Shown: positions 1 to 6,858, counted from the stretch's first letter. The stretch: DNA of 7,289 nt from an uncultured Clostridia bacterium (GCA_946628455.1 CAMOWP010000089.1:1-7289), one strand, 5' to 3'. The notes: a model not told the origin generated them from the letters alone. Program-made: numbers and translations.

Positions 1-3000
1 TTTAAGGGTATACGCTTTTTTATTTTTGCCCTTAACGGTTTTAACGGTTTTCTTGGTTCCCTTCTTTGTTGCATAAGCAACATCGTAGCCCGTAGCGTTT
101 TTGTTTACCTTCCACGTTACCTTAACCTTTTTGCTGCCCGAAGCCTTTGCATTAACGCCCGTCAGCTTTGTTAAGTAACGGTAATTTACGTTTGAATATT
201 TGCTTCTCTGCCAGGTACCGTTTGAGAAAACGTAAACCGCAATCTGGAACTGATACATTCCGTTAAGCTTAAGCTTTTTAATTGTGTACGTTCCCTTGCC
301 GCCCGTCCAGGCATAAGTCCACTTTTTCGCGCCCGCCTTGCGGTAACGGATTCTGTAGTTAGTAGCTCCGCTGACGGTTTTGAAATCAACCCTGAGGGTC
401 TTTTTCTTTGTGTTTGCAAAGGTGCTGATTTTGCTTGCGTTCACCTTTACAATTGAGCTGTTTTCCTTTGCGGCGTCAGCCTCCTTTTCGCTCGGAGCGG
501 TGCCTGCAGGGACTGATGTTTTAACGGTTTTCCTGCTGATTTCGGCGTTGCAGATAGTGCAGTAAACAGCCTCATCATACGAATCGGCTTTAACGTTTTC
601 CTTAACTGCGGAACCCGCCTTGTGACCGAGAGCGGGAAGCTCCTCAGCGCGGGAATAACCGCAGGAGCAGAAGGAAAGCTTCTCGCCTTTTTCAGTGCAC
701 GAAGCAGCCTTTGTTATTCTTGATTTATAAACGTGAGTTCCCTCTTTTACCTGCTCATAGTAGGTTGCAGGTGCGGTGATGTCGCTGACCTCGCCCCAGA
801 AATAGCTGTAATGCTTCTTCTCGTCAAAATGAGCAGCAGTGTTTTCAGGAAGAATAACGTCTGAAGCGGGAGAGCCCTCAACGTAATCCTTTTCGGCTAC
901 AGTCTCGCCTGCCGTGTTGATGAACGTTATTTTATAACGAACGGGCTCGGGCTCGTCCTTGCCTATTACAAGGCAGGTGTTTGAGGTGATTGTTGCTTCG
1001 TTATAGATTGCGCTGCTTCCCGACACGGTAACGGTAAGCCTGCGGTCTGCGTCCGCTTCCTTAACGGTGTATGAAGCAGCGGTTTCGCCATCAAGCGCAG
1101 CGCCGTCAAGCTTCCACTGATAGCTGATATTCTCCGTTATCTCATTACCGTCAGCGCCGTAAACCGTAACGCTGAGGACGTCTGAATCGCGCGCAGTGTC
1201 GTCAATAACGGCTCTGCCGCCCTCAAGCGTTCCCTTGTTTATTACAAAGCTTGCTTCGCGCTCGCCCTCGTAATAGCCCTTTGCGATAACCTTAACCCTT
1301 GCATTTTCAGTCGGGAGGATATTGTTGCTGTATTCAGCCGTGTAATCAACGCCCTCGGTAAGAACCTCGCCGTCATACTTAACGGTGAGCGCAGGCTTGA
1401 TTTCGCTTCCCGTATAATCCTGAGCGGGAACATCCTCAACGGTAAATTTGCTGTCATTGTTTATATTTTTTCTGCTTATCTGAGAATCAATCCACTGAGC
1501 ACGGTCACTTAGCCAAGCCGTCATCTGAGATGAAATTTTTTCAGCGTCGTAAGGATTTTCAGAGCTGAGATTGTGCCTGAGGTTGTCCATCGTGCCCGAC
1601 TTTGCAACTGTGGCAGCATAATCGGCAACAGAGCGGAGAGTTTTGTTACCCGCTTCATTTCCGATAAGAATCTGCGTTGCAGGCTCGATATACTTGTACC
1701 AGTAAACCTCCGCAGTATCCCAGAAGCCCGGGCAGTTATTTGCAAGCGCACCGTAGAATGTGCGAGGCGATTTTTTATCGGTGTCGTAAGACATCGTTGA
1801 ATCGCCCGAGCGCCAGCGGTAAATTCTTGTGTTCTTTGTATACCAGCCGTCTGAGCTTGTATAGCTGAAGCCCCAGCGTGAGCCGTTTTTATTATATCCG
1901 ATAGACTGGTCCATATCCCACATCGGGCCTGCATAAAGCATTCCGTCAATGCTGTCTGTATCCTTGTAGAAATAAGTTGACGAGGTGGACGAATCCATAT
2001 TCTTGAAATATTCCTGAGTCCAGTAATATCTCACAGCGCTGTCTGCGTCAAGTAATTCGTTCCACTTTTTGCCCTGATACTGAGCCTTGGGCGCAGGGTT
2101 GGTTATTGACCTTTCGCCGTATAACAATTCTGAAAAAGCGTTCAAATCGCTGCAGTTTGTTGTAACAGCCTTATTCGGAACAACGCCGTTGTTATATACT
2201 GCGCCGCCGAGCGCATAGAACAAATCGTAGGAATAATTTACCATTTCCTTTGAAGCGTAGTCGCAGCTTTTCATAACCCAGCCCTGGCGGTTATAGCCGC
2301 AGAAGCCTGCGCCCTCGTCCTGCCAGCGGTTTGAGATTTCAAGCTCGTAAAGATAGCCGCCCGTTACGTCCTCGGGGCTTTTGAGCGAAGCGGAATACTT
2401 TCTTACGCCTACTTCCTGCTCTGACCTTGAATTCGGTGCGCTGCCTCCGTTTTCATCTCCGTAAACTGCGGTTGGAGTTCCTTCTAAATCAGTTACCTCC
2501 TTGCCCGTTTCAGGGTCGATATACGCGTTGGCTTCTTCAAGATTTTCATATGCGTCGGTTACCTCAACTCTGTTTGAGCCGACCTCGCATTTTTCAGCGA
2601 GCTGATAAGAGCCGAGATACTGCTGATTGACGTACAAATCAACAGGCTTGCACTGAACCTGATATCTTATTCCGATATACTCTGCAAAGTCGTAAGAAAG
2701 CTGATTTTTAATGAGAGTTGAATCCTCAGCGTTAGCGAGAAGGCACCATTTTTTTGACTTTGCCATACCGAGCAGCGCGGTCTTTTTATCAATCTTGATG
2801 TTGTAAGGATTCTTCTTGCCCTTTGCGCTCCAGGTTGCGTTTCCGCGTCCCTTCATTTTTGAAAGCACGCCGTCGTAATCAACCTTTCCGTTCGGCTCAA
2901 CAACCATAATCGTTCCGCCCTCGGAAGCGGATTTATCTGATGAGTTATTAATCTTTGAAATTGAGCCGCTGTCGGTATCAATATAAACAGCGCCTACGTC

Positions 3001-3444
3001 GCCTGATTTTATTGCCTTTAAATTGTATGACGTTCCGTCAAGACTGAGAGTATATGTTTTAAGAACTCCGCCCTCGTTAATATCCTTGAAAACGTCGGTA
3101 GGCTGTCCGCTTTCAATAAGCTCTCCGTCAACAGTTGCAAACGAAGCGGTAAACCACAGTTTAAGGCTTGTACAGTCTGCATTTGAAGGAAGGAAAAGAT
3201 AATAAAGCGACGATGATTTTTCGCGCTTATGTGCCGCAACAGCGCCGACCATCGTTGTTTTTGTTCCGTTTTGATATGCGGTTATATCCGCTTCCTTAAT
3301 TGTGTTTTCGGGATCCGCCCAGAATTCAAGAGAGCTTGAATCAAGCGTTCCCGGGTCGTCAACCGCAAGCGCAGTTACCGGAGAAAGCGCGAGGGCTGAT
3401 AAAAGCATAGAGAGAGAGAGGAAAACACTTATAAGCTTTTTCAT
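1..3444 (-). CDS. Secreted CotH kinase family protein with C-terminal Ig-like and fibronectin III-like modules (3' end beyond window)
   Basis: The frame is open from ATG at 3444 to base 1 (1148 codons, no stop), so the C-terminus is missing. AGGAGG at 3452-3457 lies 7 nt upstream of the start. Residues 1-27 form a signal peptide (MKKL, hydrophobic core, ALA before V28). The CotH-type domain spans roughly residues 150-655. Its family landmarks are KGRGNATW (198-205), NPYNIKIDKKTALLGMAKSKKW (from 212), VDLYVNQQYLGSYQLAEK (268-285), GGYLYEL (362-368) and STYFYKD...LYAGPMWDMD (to 512). The W509-D-x-D512 motif corresponds to the acidic active-site segment of this family. CotH proteins are atypical protein kinases, known from Bacillus spore coats, but many Clostridia encode large secreted versions of unknown target. 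Then come a YTGSEIKPALTV-type Ig-like module (about 669-735), a second Ig-like module (about 736-827), a Cys-containing module (C916, C926, C928, H941, C962, C965) and two FN3-like domains (about 1003-1085 and 1092-end, Lys-rich). The Lys-rich tail may bind the wall or a surface polymer; this is inferred. The family call is firm; substrate and anchoring are unknown. Confidence 0.9.
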   Translation of the reverse strand, partial: MKKLISVFLSLSMLLSALALSPVTALAVDDPGTLDSSSLEFWADPENTIKEADITAYQNGTKTTMVGAVAAHKREKSSSLYYLFLPSNADCTSLKLWFTASFATVDGELIESGQPTDVFKDINEGGVLKTYTLSLDGTSYNLKAIKSGDVGAVYIDTDSGSISKINNSSDKSASEGGTIMVVEPNGKVDYDGVLSKMKGRGNATWSAKGKKNPYNIKIDKKTALLGMAKSKKWCLLANAEDSTLIKNQLSYDFAEYIGIRYQVQCKPVDLYVNQQYLGSYQLAEKCEVGSNRVEVTDAYENLEEANAYIDPETGKEVTDLEGTPTAVYGDENGGSAPNSRSEQEVGVRKYSASLKSPEDVTGGYLYELEISNRWQDEGAGFCGYNRQGWVMKSCDYASKEMVNYSYDLFYALGGAVYNNGVVPNKAVTTNCSDLNAFSELLYGERSITNPAPKAQYQGKKWNELLDADSAVRYYWTQEYFKNMDSSTSSTYFYKDTDSIDGMLYAGPMWDMDQSIGYNKNGSRWGFSYTSSDGWYTKNTRIYRWRSGDSTMSYDTDKKSPRTFYGALANNCPGFWDTAEVYWYKYIEPATQILIGNEAGNKTLRSVADYAATVAKSGTMDNLRHNLSSENPYDAEKISSQMTAWLSDRAQWIDSQISRKNINNDSKFTVEDVPAQDYTGSEIKPALTVKYDGEVLTEGVDYTAEYSNNILPTENARVKVIAKGYYEGEREASFVINKGTLEGGRAVIDDTARDSDVLSVTVYGADGNEITENISYQWKLDGAALDGETAASYTVKEADADRRLTVTVSGSSAIYNEATITSNTCLVIGKDEPEPVRYKITFINTAGETVAEKDYVEGSPASDVILPENTAAHFDEKKHYSYFWGEVSDITAPATYYEQVKEGTHVYKSRITKAASCTEKGEKLSFCSCGYSRAEELPALGHKAGSAVKENVKADSYDEAVYCTICNAEISRKTVKTSVPAGTAPSEKEADAAKENSSIVKVNASKISTFANTKKKTLRVDFKTVSGATNYRIRYRKAGAKKWTYAWTGGKGTYTIKKLKLNGMYQFQIAVYVFSNGTWQRSKYSNVNYRYLTKLTGVNAKASGSKKVKVTWKVNKNATGYDVAYATKKGTKKTVKTVKGKNKKAYTLK
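3409..3420. repeat. Short dinucleotide repeat (AG)6 inside the signal-peptide codons
   Basis: Six AG units on the plus strand (CT on the coding strand) encode the Leu-Ser-Leu-Ser part of the CotH-family signal peptide, about residues 9-12. Gain or loss of one unit would shift the frame near the start of an 1148-codon gene. Six units is short for efficient slippage, so a phase-variation role is only a possibility. Confidence 0.5.
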
Positions 3445-3520
3445 AATTCTGCCTCCTGTTACAGACATTTTTTGCCTGCTTTGTTCATTAAGTTTAACAG
3501 ATTGTATTTTTTGTAATTTT

Positions 3521-3549
3521 ATAATAACACTGCAGATTTTCAATAGCAA
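3521..3549 (-). promoter_or_regulatory. Candidate promoter for the CotH-family gene
   Basis: Read on the minus strand, TTGCTA at 3544-3549 (4/6 match to TTGACA) is followed after 17 nt by TATTAT at 3521-3526 (5/6 match to TATAAT). Transcription would start near 3514 and leave an untranslated leader of about 70 nt before the ATG at 3444. The -35 is weak and the region is AT-rich, so chance matches are easy. A weak -35 fits a promoter that needs an activator, and the palindrome at 3563-3582 lies just upstream of it. Confidence 0.4.
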
Positions 3550-3562
3550 TAAGGCAATTGTT

Positions 3563-3582
3563 TTTTGTGATTTATCACAAAA
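3563..3582. promoter_or_regulatory. Perfect 20-bp palindrome, probable transcription-factor operator between divergent genes
   Basis: The arms TTTTGTGAT (3563-3571) and ATCACAAAA (3574-3582) are perfect reverse complements around a central TT. The half-sites look like those of the CRP/FNR and Rex families (TGTGA / TCACA), but the spacing is TGTGA-N4-TCACA, two bases shorter than the N6 of classical CRP or Rex operators. The site lies upstream of the -35 boxes of both predicted divergent promoters, about 79 bp before the rightward start and about 58 bp before the leftward one. A regulator acting on either or both genes is plausible. No regulator gene is in the window, so the binding protein is unknown. 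Confidence 0.5.
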
Positions 3583-3598
3583 GCAAAAATGATTTTTT

Positions 3599-3611
3599 GT
3601 GCACTTTGCAC
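3599..3611. promoter_or_regulatory. Second, imperfect dyad next to the rightward promoter
   Basis: GTGCA (3599-3603) and TGCAC (3607-3611) are inverted around CTT. The left arm is preceded by TTTT, giving TTTTGTG, the same start as the perfect palindrome at 3563-3582. The centres of the two dyads are about 32-33 bp apart, close to three helical turns, which suggests a tandem pair of sites on one DNA face. The right arm loses symmetry beyond 5 bp (GCAA rather than AAAA). It ends 5 bp before the -35 box at 3617. Support is modest. Confidence 0.3.
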
Positions 3612-3616
3612 GCAAT

Positions 3617-3645
3617 TTGACACATCATTTCAAGAGTGATAAAAT
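3617..3645 (+). promoter_or_regulatory. Sigma-70/SigA-type promoter for the FAD oxidoreductase gene
   Basis: A perfect -35 TTGACA (3617-3622), a 17-nt spacer and TAAAAT (3640-3645, 5/6 match to TATAAT) make a near-consensus promoter. The predicted start is near 3652, leaving a leader of about 37 nt that contains the ribosome binding site AAGGGTGG at 3677-3684. The dyads at 3563-3582 and 3599-3611 sit upstream of the -35, a position more typical of activator sites than of roadblock repressor sites. Confidence 0.75.
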
Positions 3646-3688
3646 AAAAAGGAACAAACAAAAAACATGACAAGCTAAGGGTGGTTTT

Positions 3689-4996
3689 ATGAAAAAAATA
3701 ATTGTTGCAGGCGCAGGCCACGGCGGCCTTGTTGCGGCATATCATCTTGCAAAAAGCGGCTATGACGTAACTGTTTATGAGGCTCTTAAAAGAAAGGATA
3801 TGGGGCATGACTGGCACGACTGGATGGAATATTCCGCCTTTGACGACGCGGACCTTCCCCGCCCCGACGAGGATATGATTTACACCCCTGAGGACCAGTG
3901 CTTCAGGAATCCGAAGGGTAACATCCGCCTCAATTTCCCTCATCCCGACATTTCAATTATGATGGACAGGAAGGAGCTCATCAATTATCTTATCTCGCTT
4001 GCCGAGGAGGCGGGAGCCAAGCTTGAATTTGAAACTATGATTGAAGGCCCGATAACCGAGGGCAAAGCCGTTAAGGGCTTATATCTCAGAAAGAAGGGCA
4101 AGCTCAGCGAGGTTACGGGAGACCTTGTTATTGACGCGGCAGGTATGTACTCACCGGTACGCTCAAAGCTCCCTGCAACCTTCGGAATAGATAACGAGAT
4201 TGACAAGAGAAATATCTTCCACGCCTACCGCGCGTATTTTGAAAACACAACGGGCGAATATGACACCCCTAAATATCAGATTAATCTTTTCCATATGTAC
4301 CGCCCGGGTATCGACTGGATAATTACTAAGGAGGATTATATTGATATTCTTATCGGAAAATTCTCACAGGCAGGCGAGCTGACTCAAAAGGAAATTGACG
4401 ACGCTATCGCCGCCTTCAAAAAGGATTATCCTTACCTCGGCGATAAAATCGTTAGAGGCGGAAGGCTCGAAAACATACCGATTTCAAGGATGCTTCCTAT
4501 GATAGTTGCAGACGGCTACGCCGCAATCGGCAACAGCGCGGGGATGACCGTTCCCCTCAACGGCAGCGGAATAGTTCTTTCAATGAAAGCGGGAAAAATC
4601 CTTGCTGACACAGTTAAGGGCGCAAACGCCTTCAAACGCGAATTCCTGTGGAAATACGAATATGAATATTTTACCAGGCTCGGCAAGGACCTTGTTATGA
4701 TTGACATTATCAAGAACCTGTTCACCTACGTTAAGGGCGATGTTGTTGACTACCTTCTTGAAAAGGGTATCTTAACCCCCGACCTTATTGCAATTGCGGA
4801 CGGCGCGCCGCTTAACCTGACCCCTGATTACGTTATCCACTTAATCAAGGTAAGCCCGCCGCTTGTAAAGCTTATCCCCGCTGTTGCAAAGAGCGTTAAA
4901 ACTCTGCCTCTCGTTCCGTCAATCTGCGCAAAAATACCGGAAACCTATGACGAAGCAAAGGTAAATAAATGGATTAAAATGTACCGTTCATTATAA
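3689..4996 (+). CDS. FAD-dependent oxidoreductase, geranylgeranyl reductase-like family
   Basis: The product has 435 residues; ATG at 3689 is preceded by AAGGGTGG (3677-3684). The N-terminus is a Rossmann dinucleotide fold: IIVAGAGHGG (residues 4-13) binds the ADP part of FAD, ending in the acidic VYE of the second strand (E31). A middle GDLVIDAAGMYSPVR segment (144-158) matches the DG-type motif of group-3 flavoprotein monooxygenase/reductase folds. W210 in RPGIDWIIT and the following strand recall the substrate-cavity region of geranylgeranyl reductases. The third FAD motif, usually GDAAG...P...G.G, reads GNSAGMTVPLNGSG (281-294), with Asn282 in place of the usual Asp. The last ~95 residues are helical and have few recognisable motifs. 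There is no signal peptide, so the protein is cytosolic or peripheral to the membrane. The gene appears monocistronic, with its own promoter and terminator. The fold call is safe; the substrate (an isoprenoid or another unsaturated compound) is not known, and no isoprenoid gene is adjacent. Confidence 0.85.
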   Translation: MKKIIVAGAGHGGLVAAYHLAKSGYDVTVYEALKRKDMGHDWHDWMEYSAFDDADLPRPDEDMIYTPEDQCFRNPKGNIRLNFPHPDISIMMDRKELINYLISLAEEAGAKLEFETMIEGPITEGKAVKGLYLRKKGKLSEVTGDLVIDAAGMYSPVRSKLPATFGIDNEIDKRNIFHAYRAYFENTTGEYDTPKYQINLFHMYRPGIDWIITKEDYIDILIGKFSQAGELTQKEIDDAIAAFKKDYPYLGDKIVRGGRLENIPISRMLPMIVADGYAAIGNSAGMTVPLNGSGIVLSMKAGKILADTVKGANAFKREFLWKYEYEYFTRLGKDLVMIDIIKNLFTYVKGDVVDYLLEKGILTPDLIAIADGAPLNLTPDYVIHLIKVSPPLVKLIPAVAKSVKTLPLVPSICAKIPETYDEAKVNKWIKMYRSL

Positions 4997-5015
4997 TTAT
5001 TACAACTGCTTATAA

Positions 5016-5060
5016 AAAAATCAGGCTCACAGGGGGCACCCCAAGATGAGCCTGATTTTT
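5016..5060. terminator. Bidirectional rho-independent terminator between convergent genes
   Basis: The arms at 5016-5029 (A5, then TCAGGCTCA) and 5047-5060 (TGAGCCTGA, then T5) are perfect 14-bp complements. The 17-nt loop contains a further GGGG/CCCC pairing (5032-5035 with 5039-5042). T-runs follow the GC-rich stem on both strands, so it can terminate the oxidoreductase transcript (stop codon 19 nt before it) and the minus-strand operon (stop at 5066, only 5 nt before it). Confidence 0.92.
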
Positions 5061-5065
5061 CTTAT

Positions 5066-5503
5066 TTAAGATAATCTGTAATCCGTTATGTCGTCATCGT
5101 TGAGAGTTTTTATGCTGTGCTCAGCGAGAGTTGCCTCCGCCTGAGCATCATCATCAACCCTGAGAACAACGTACGCGTTGCCTGCAACGGCGCCCGTAAA
5201 CGCATAAACATATTCAACGTTTATATCTGCCGCCTCAAGTATGTTGAGGATATCGTTCAGCGCTCCCGCCTTATCGTTCATCTTAACTGCGATAACGGGA
5301 GTCTCACGGACAATTGTCATCTCCTCAAGCGCAGCCTTTGTTTTTTCGGTATCTGAAACGATAACCCTGAGGATTCCGAAATCCTTTGTGTCGGCAACGC
5401 TGAGAGCACGGATATTAACGCCTGCGCCCTTTATAGCCGCAACAGCCTTGCTGAGCGTTCCCGGGACATTTTCCAAAAAAGCGGATAACTGTGTTATAGC
5501 CAT
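5066..5503 (-). CDS. Tandem ACT-domain protein
   Basis: The product has 145 residues and consists of two ACT modules and nothing else. ACT 1 (about 1-68) has the ligand-loop pattern ENVPGTLSKA (11-20), then VNIRALSVAD and FGILRVIVSD strands. ACT 2 (about 70-143) has MNDKAGALNDIL (75-86) with the equivalent Gly-x-Leu turn, then INVEYVYAFTG. ACT domains bind small ligands, usually amino acids, at dimer interfaces. A stand-alone pair with no catalytic or DNA-binding domain points to a cytosolic amino-acid sensor or an allosteric partner. The start ATG at 5503 has AGGAGG at 5511-5516, which overlaps the stop codon of the upstream ligase gene, so the two are probably translationally coupled. It is the last gene of the operon and is followed at once by the terminator. 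Its place behind iorB and the aryl-CoA ligase suggests aromatic amino acids or aryl acids as ligand (inference). Confidence 0.88.
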   Translation of the reverse strand: MAITQLSAFLENVPGTLSKAVAAIKGAGVNIRALSVADTKDFGILRVIVSDTEKTKAALEEMTIVRETPVIAVKMNDKAGALNDILNILEAADINVEYVYAFTGAVAGNAYVVLRVDDDAQAEATLAEHSIKTLNDDDITDYRLS

Positions 5504-5515
5504 AATTAACCCTCC

Positions 5516-6823
5516 TTAATGAAGCTTTCTCTTGTCAATAACCCGAACAGCCTTGCCCTCTGAGCGCTCAATCGTCTTGGGCGCAACAAGGTGGATTTTC
5601 GGGTTGATGCCAAGCATTGCGCGCATTGCAAGCGCAAGATTCTTTTCGCTTGTCTGCATCTCCGAAACCTTGTCTGAGAAGCGTTCAGGCGAGCATTCAA
5701 CGTAAATATCAAAAGTATCGGTATTGTTAACTCTGTCAACAACTATCTGATAATTCGGTGTATAGCCTTCCTTGAGGAGCACAGTTTCAATCTGGCTCGG
5801 GAAAACGTTAACGCCGCGGATAATCATCATATCGTCGCTTCTGCCGAGAGGCTTAGTCATTCTGATATGAGTTCTGCCGCAGGAGCATTTTTCGCGCGTT
5901 AAAATGCAGATATCCTTTGTTCTGTAACGGAGAAGCGGAAAGCCCTCCTTATCAAGAGAGGTGAAAACGAGCTCGCCCTTTGAGCCCTCGGGAAGCACCT
6001 CGCCCGTATCGGGGTCGATAATCTCTGCATAGAAATGGTCCTCATTAATATGCATACCCTTCTGCTCCTCGCATTCAAAGGCAACGCCCGGGCCCGAGGT
6101 TTCGGTAAGGCCGTAAATGTCGTACGCCTTTATTCCGAGGCTCTTCTGAATTTCCTGACGCATCTCCTCTGTCCAGGGCTCTGCGCCGAAAATTCCTGCC
6201 TTAAGCTTGTTATCCTCAGGCTTGTAGCCCTGCTCTGCAAGCGATTCACCGATATAAGCCGCATAAGACGGTGTGCAGCAGAGAATGGTTGAGCCGAGGT
6301 CCATCATAAACTGAATCTGCCTGTTAGTATTGCCCGACGACATAGGAAGAGTCATACAGCCGACCTTGTGTGAGCCGCCGTTAAGACCTGCGCCGCCTGT
6401 GAAAAGGCCGTAACCGTAGCAAACCTGGCAGACGTCGTCCTCATTTCCGCCTGCTGCAACGATTGCTCTTGCGCAGCATTCTTCCCATAAATCAATATCA
6501 GCCTGAGTATAAAACGCAACAACACGCTTTCCCGTTGTTCCTGATGTTGACTGAATACGAACGATGTTTTTAAGGTCTGTTCCGAGAAGTCCGTAGGGAT
6601 ACGCCTCTCTTAAATCGTCTTTGGAAAGGAACGGAAGCTTGCTGATGTCCGCAAGTGTTTTGATGTCCTCGGGTTTAACGCCCTTTTTGTCCATCAAATC
6701 GCGGTAATACTTAACGTTGTCGTAAACGTACTTTACCTGCTTAACAAGCTTCTTTTCCTGAAGCGCCTTGATTTCTTCAACCGGCATAGTTTCAAGTTCA
6801 GGCTGAAAGTATTTCTTGTCCAT
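5516..6823 (-). CDS. paaK: Phenylacetate-CoA ligase (AMP-forming), PaaK family
   Basis: The product has 435 residues, the usual length for PaaK. It joins an aryl-acetate such as phenylacetate or indoleacetate to CoA with ATP, via an acyl-adenylate. Adenylation-superfamily motifs appear in order: P-loop STSGTTGK (92-99), YGLTETSGPG (237-246), the GE-LVFTSL strand (283-290), RYRTKDIC (299-306), CSCGRTH (313-319), the PaaK hallmark GRSDDMMIIRGVNVFPSQIE (327-346), and a C-terminal lysine in SEGKAVRVIDKR (K424), the expected A10 catalytic Lys. The start is taken as ATG 6823: AAGGAGG at 6832-6838 is 8 nt upstream. A GTG at 6841 would add six residues but is encoded within the ribosome binding site itself. 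iorB ends 35 nt upstream and the ACT gene starts 12 nt downstream, so this is a middle gene of the operon. The family is certain; phenylacetate versus indoleacetate or hydroxyphenylacetate preference cannot be told. Confidence 0.94.
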   Translation of the reverse strand: MDKKYFQPELETMPVEEIKALQEKKLVKQVKYVYDNVKYYRDLMDKKGVKPEDIKTLADISKLPFLSKDDLREAYPYGLLGTDLKNIVRIQSTSGTTGKRVVAFYTQADIDLWEECCARAIVAAGGNEDDVCQVCYGYGLFTGGAGLNGGSHKVGCMTLPMSSGNTNRQIQFMMDLGSTILCCTPSYAAYIGESLAEQGYKPEDNKLKAGIFGAEPWTEEMRQEIQKSLGIKAYDIYGLTETSGPGVAFECEEQKGMHINEDHFYAEIIDPDTGEVLPEGSKGELVFTSLDKEGFPLLRYRTKDICILTREKCSCGRTHIRMTKPLGRSDDMMIIRGVNVFPSQIETVLLKEGYTPNYQIVVDRVNNTDTFDIYVECSPERFSDKVSEMQTSEKNLALAMRAMLGINPKIHLVAPKTIERSEGKAVRVIDKRKLH

Positions 6824-6831
6824 TGGGTTTT

Positions 6832-6838
6832 CCTCCTT
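6832..6838 (-). promoter_or_regulatory. Ribosome binding site fixing the paaK start
   Basis: AAGGAGG on the minus strand, 8 nt before ATG 6823. The alternative upstream start (GTG at 6839-6841) directly abuts this motif and has no Shine-Dalgarno of its own, so the shorter 435-residue product is preferred. Confidence 0.85.
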
Positions 6839-6858
6839 CACAATTTTGTTATAGACTT

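Noticed and set aside
1..120. Repeated Lys/Thr/Val codons at the left edge suggesting a DNA-level tandem repeat
   Set aside because: The pattern is irregular low-complexity coding sequence typical of FN3-like modules in Clostridia. No exact tandem unit is maintained.
1521..1949. 142-codon minus-strand frame and overlapping plus-strand frames at 1573-1868
   Set aside because: They are shadow frames inside the continuous CotH-family reading frame, whose conserved family motifs span this region.
3302..3592. 96-codon plus-strand frame overlapping the CotH-family start and the intergenic region
   Set aside because: It is antisense to the signal-peptide codons and runs through both predicted promoter elements. 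It has low-complexity sequence and no good ribosome binding site.
3587..3630. 7-bp inverted repeat AAATGAT / ATCATTT around the -35 region
   Set aside because: The arms are short and AT-rich, are separated by 30 nt and do not extend. This is likely coincidence in an AT-rich spacer.
3667..3678. Three-codon upstream reading frame (Met-Thr-Ser-stop) in the oxidoreductase leader
   Set aside because: It has no convincing ribosome binding site downstream of the predicted transcription start, and ATG triplets are frequent by chance in this AT-rich leader.
3575..3943. 122-codon minus-strand reading frame across the oxidoreductase start
   Set aside because: It overlaps the promoter, ribosome binding site and first 250 bases of a well-supported plus-strand flavoprotein gene. 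Its translation shows no recognisable domain.
5506..6084. Other-frame minus-strand reading frames inside the ligase gene
   Set aside because: Arg/Ser-rich shadow translations of a gene with a full set of adenylation motifs in the chosen frame.
6824..6841. GTG start extending the ligase by six residues
   Set aside because: The extension is encoded by the Shine-Dalgarno region of the ATG at 6823. The first GTG has no ribosome binding site of its own.
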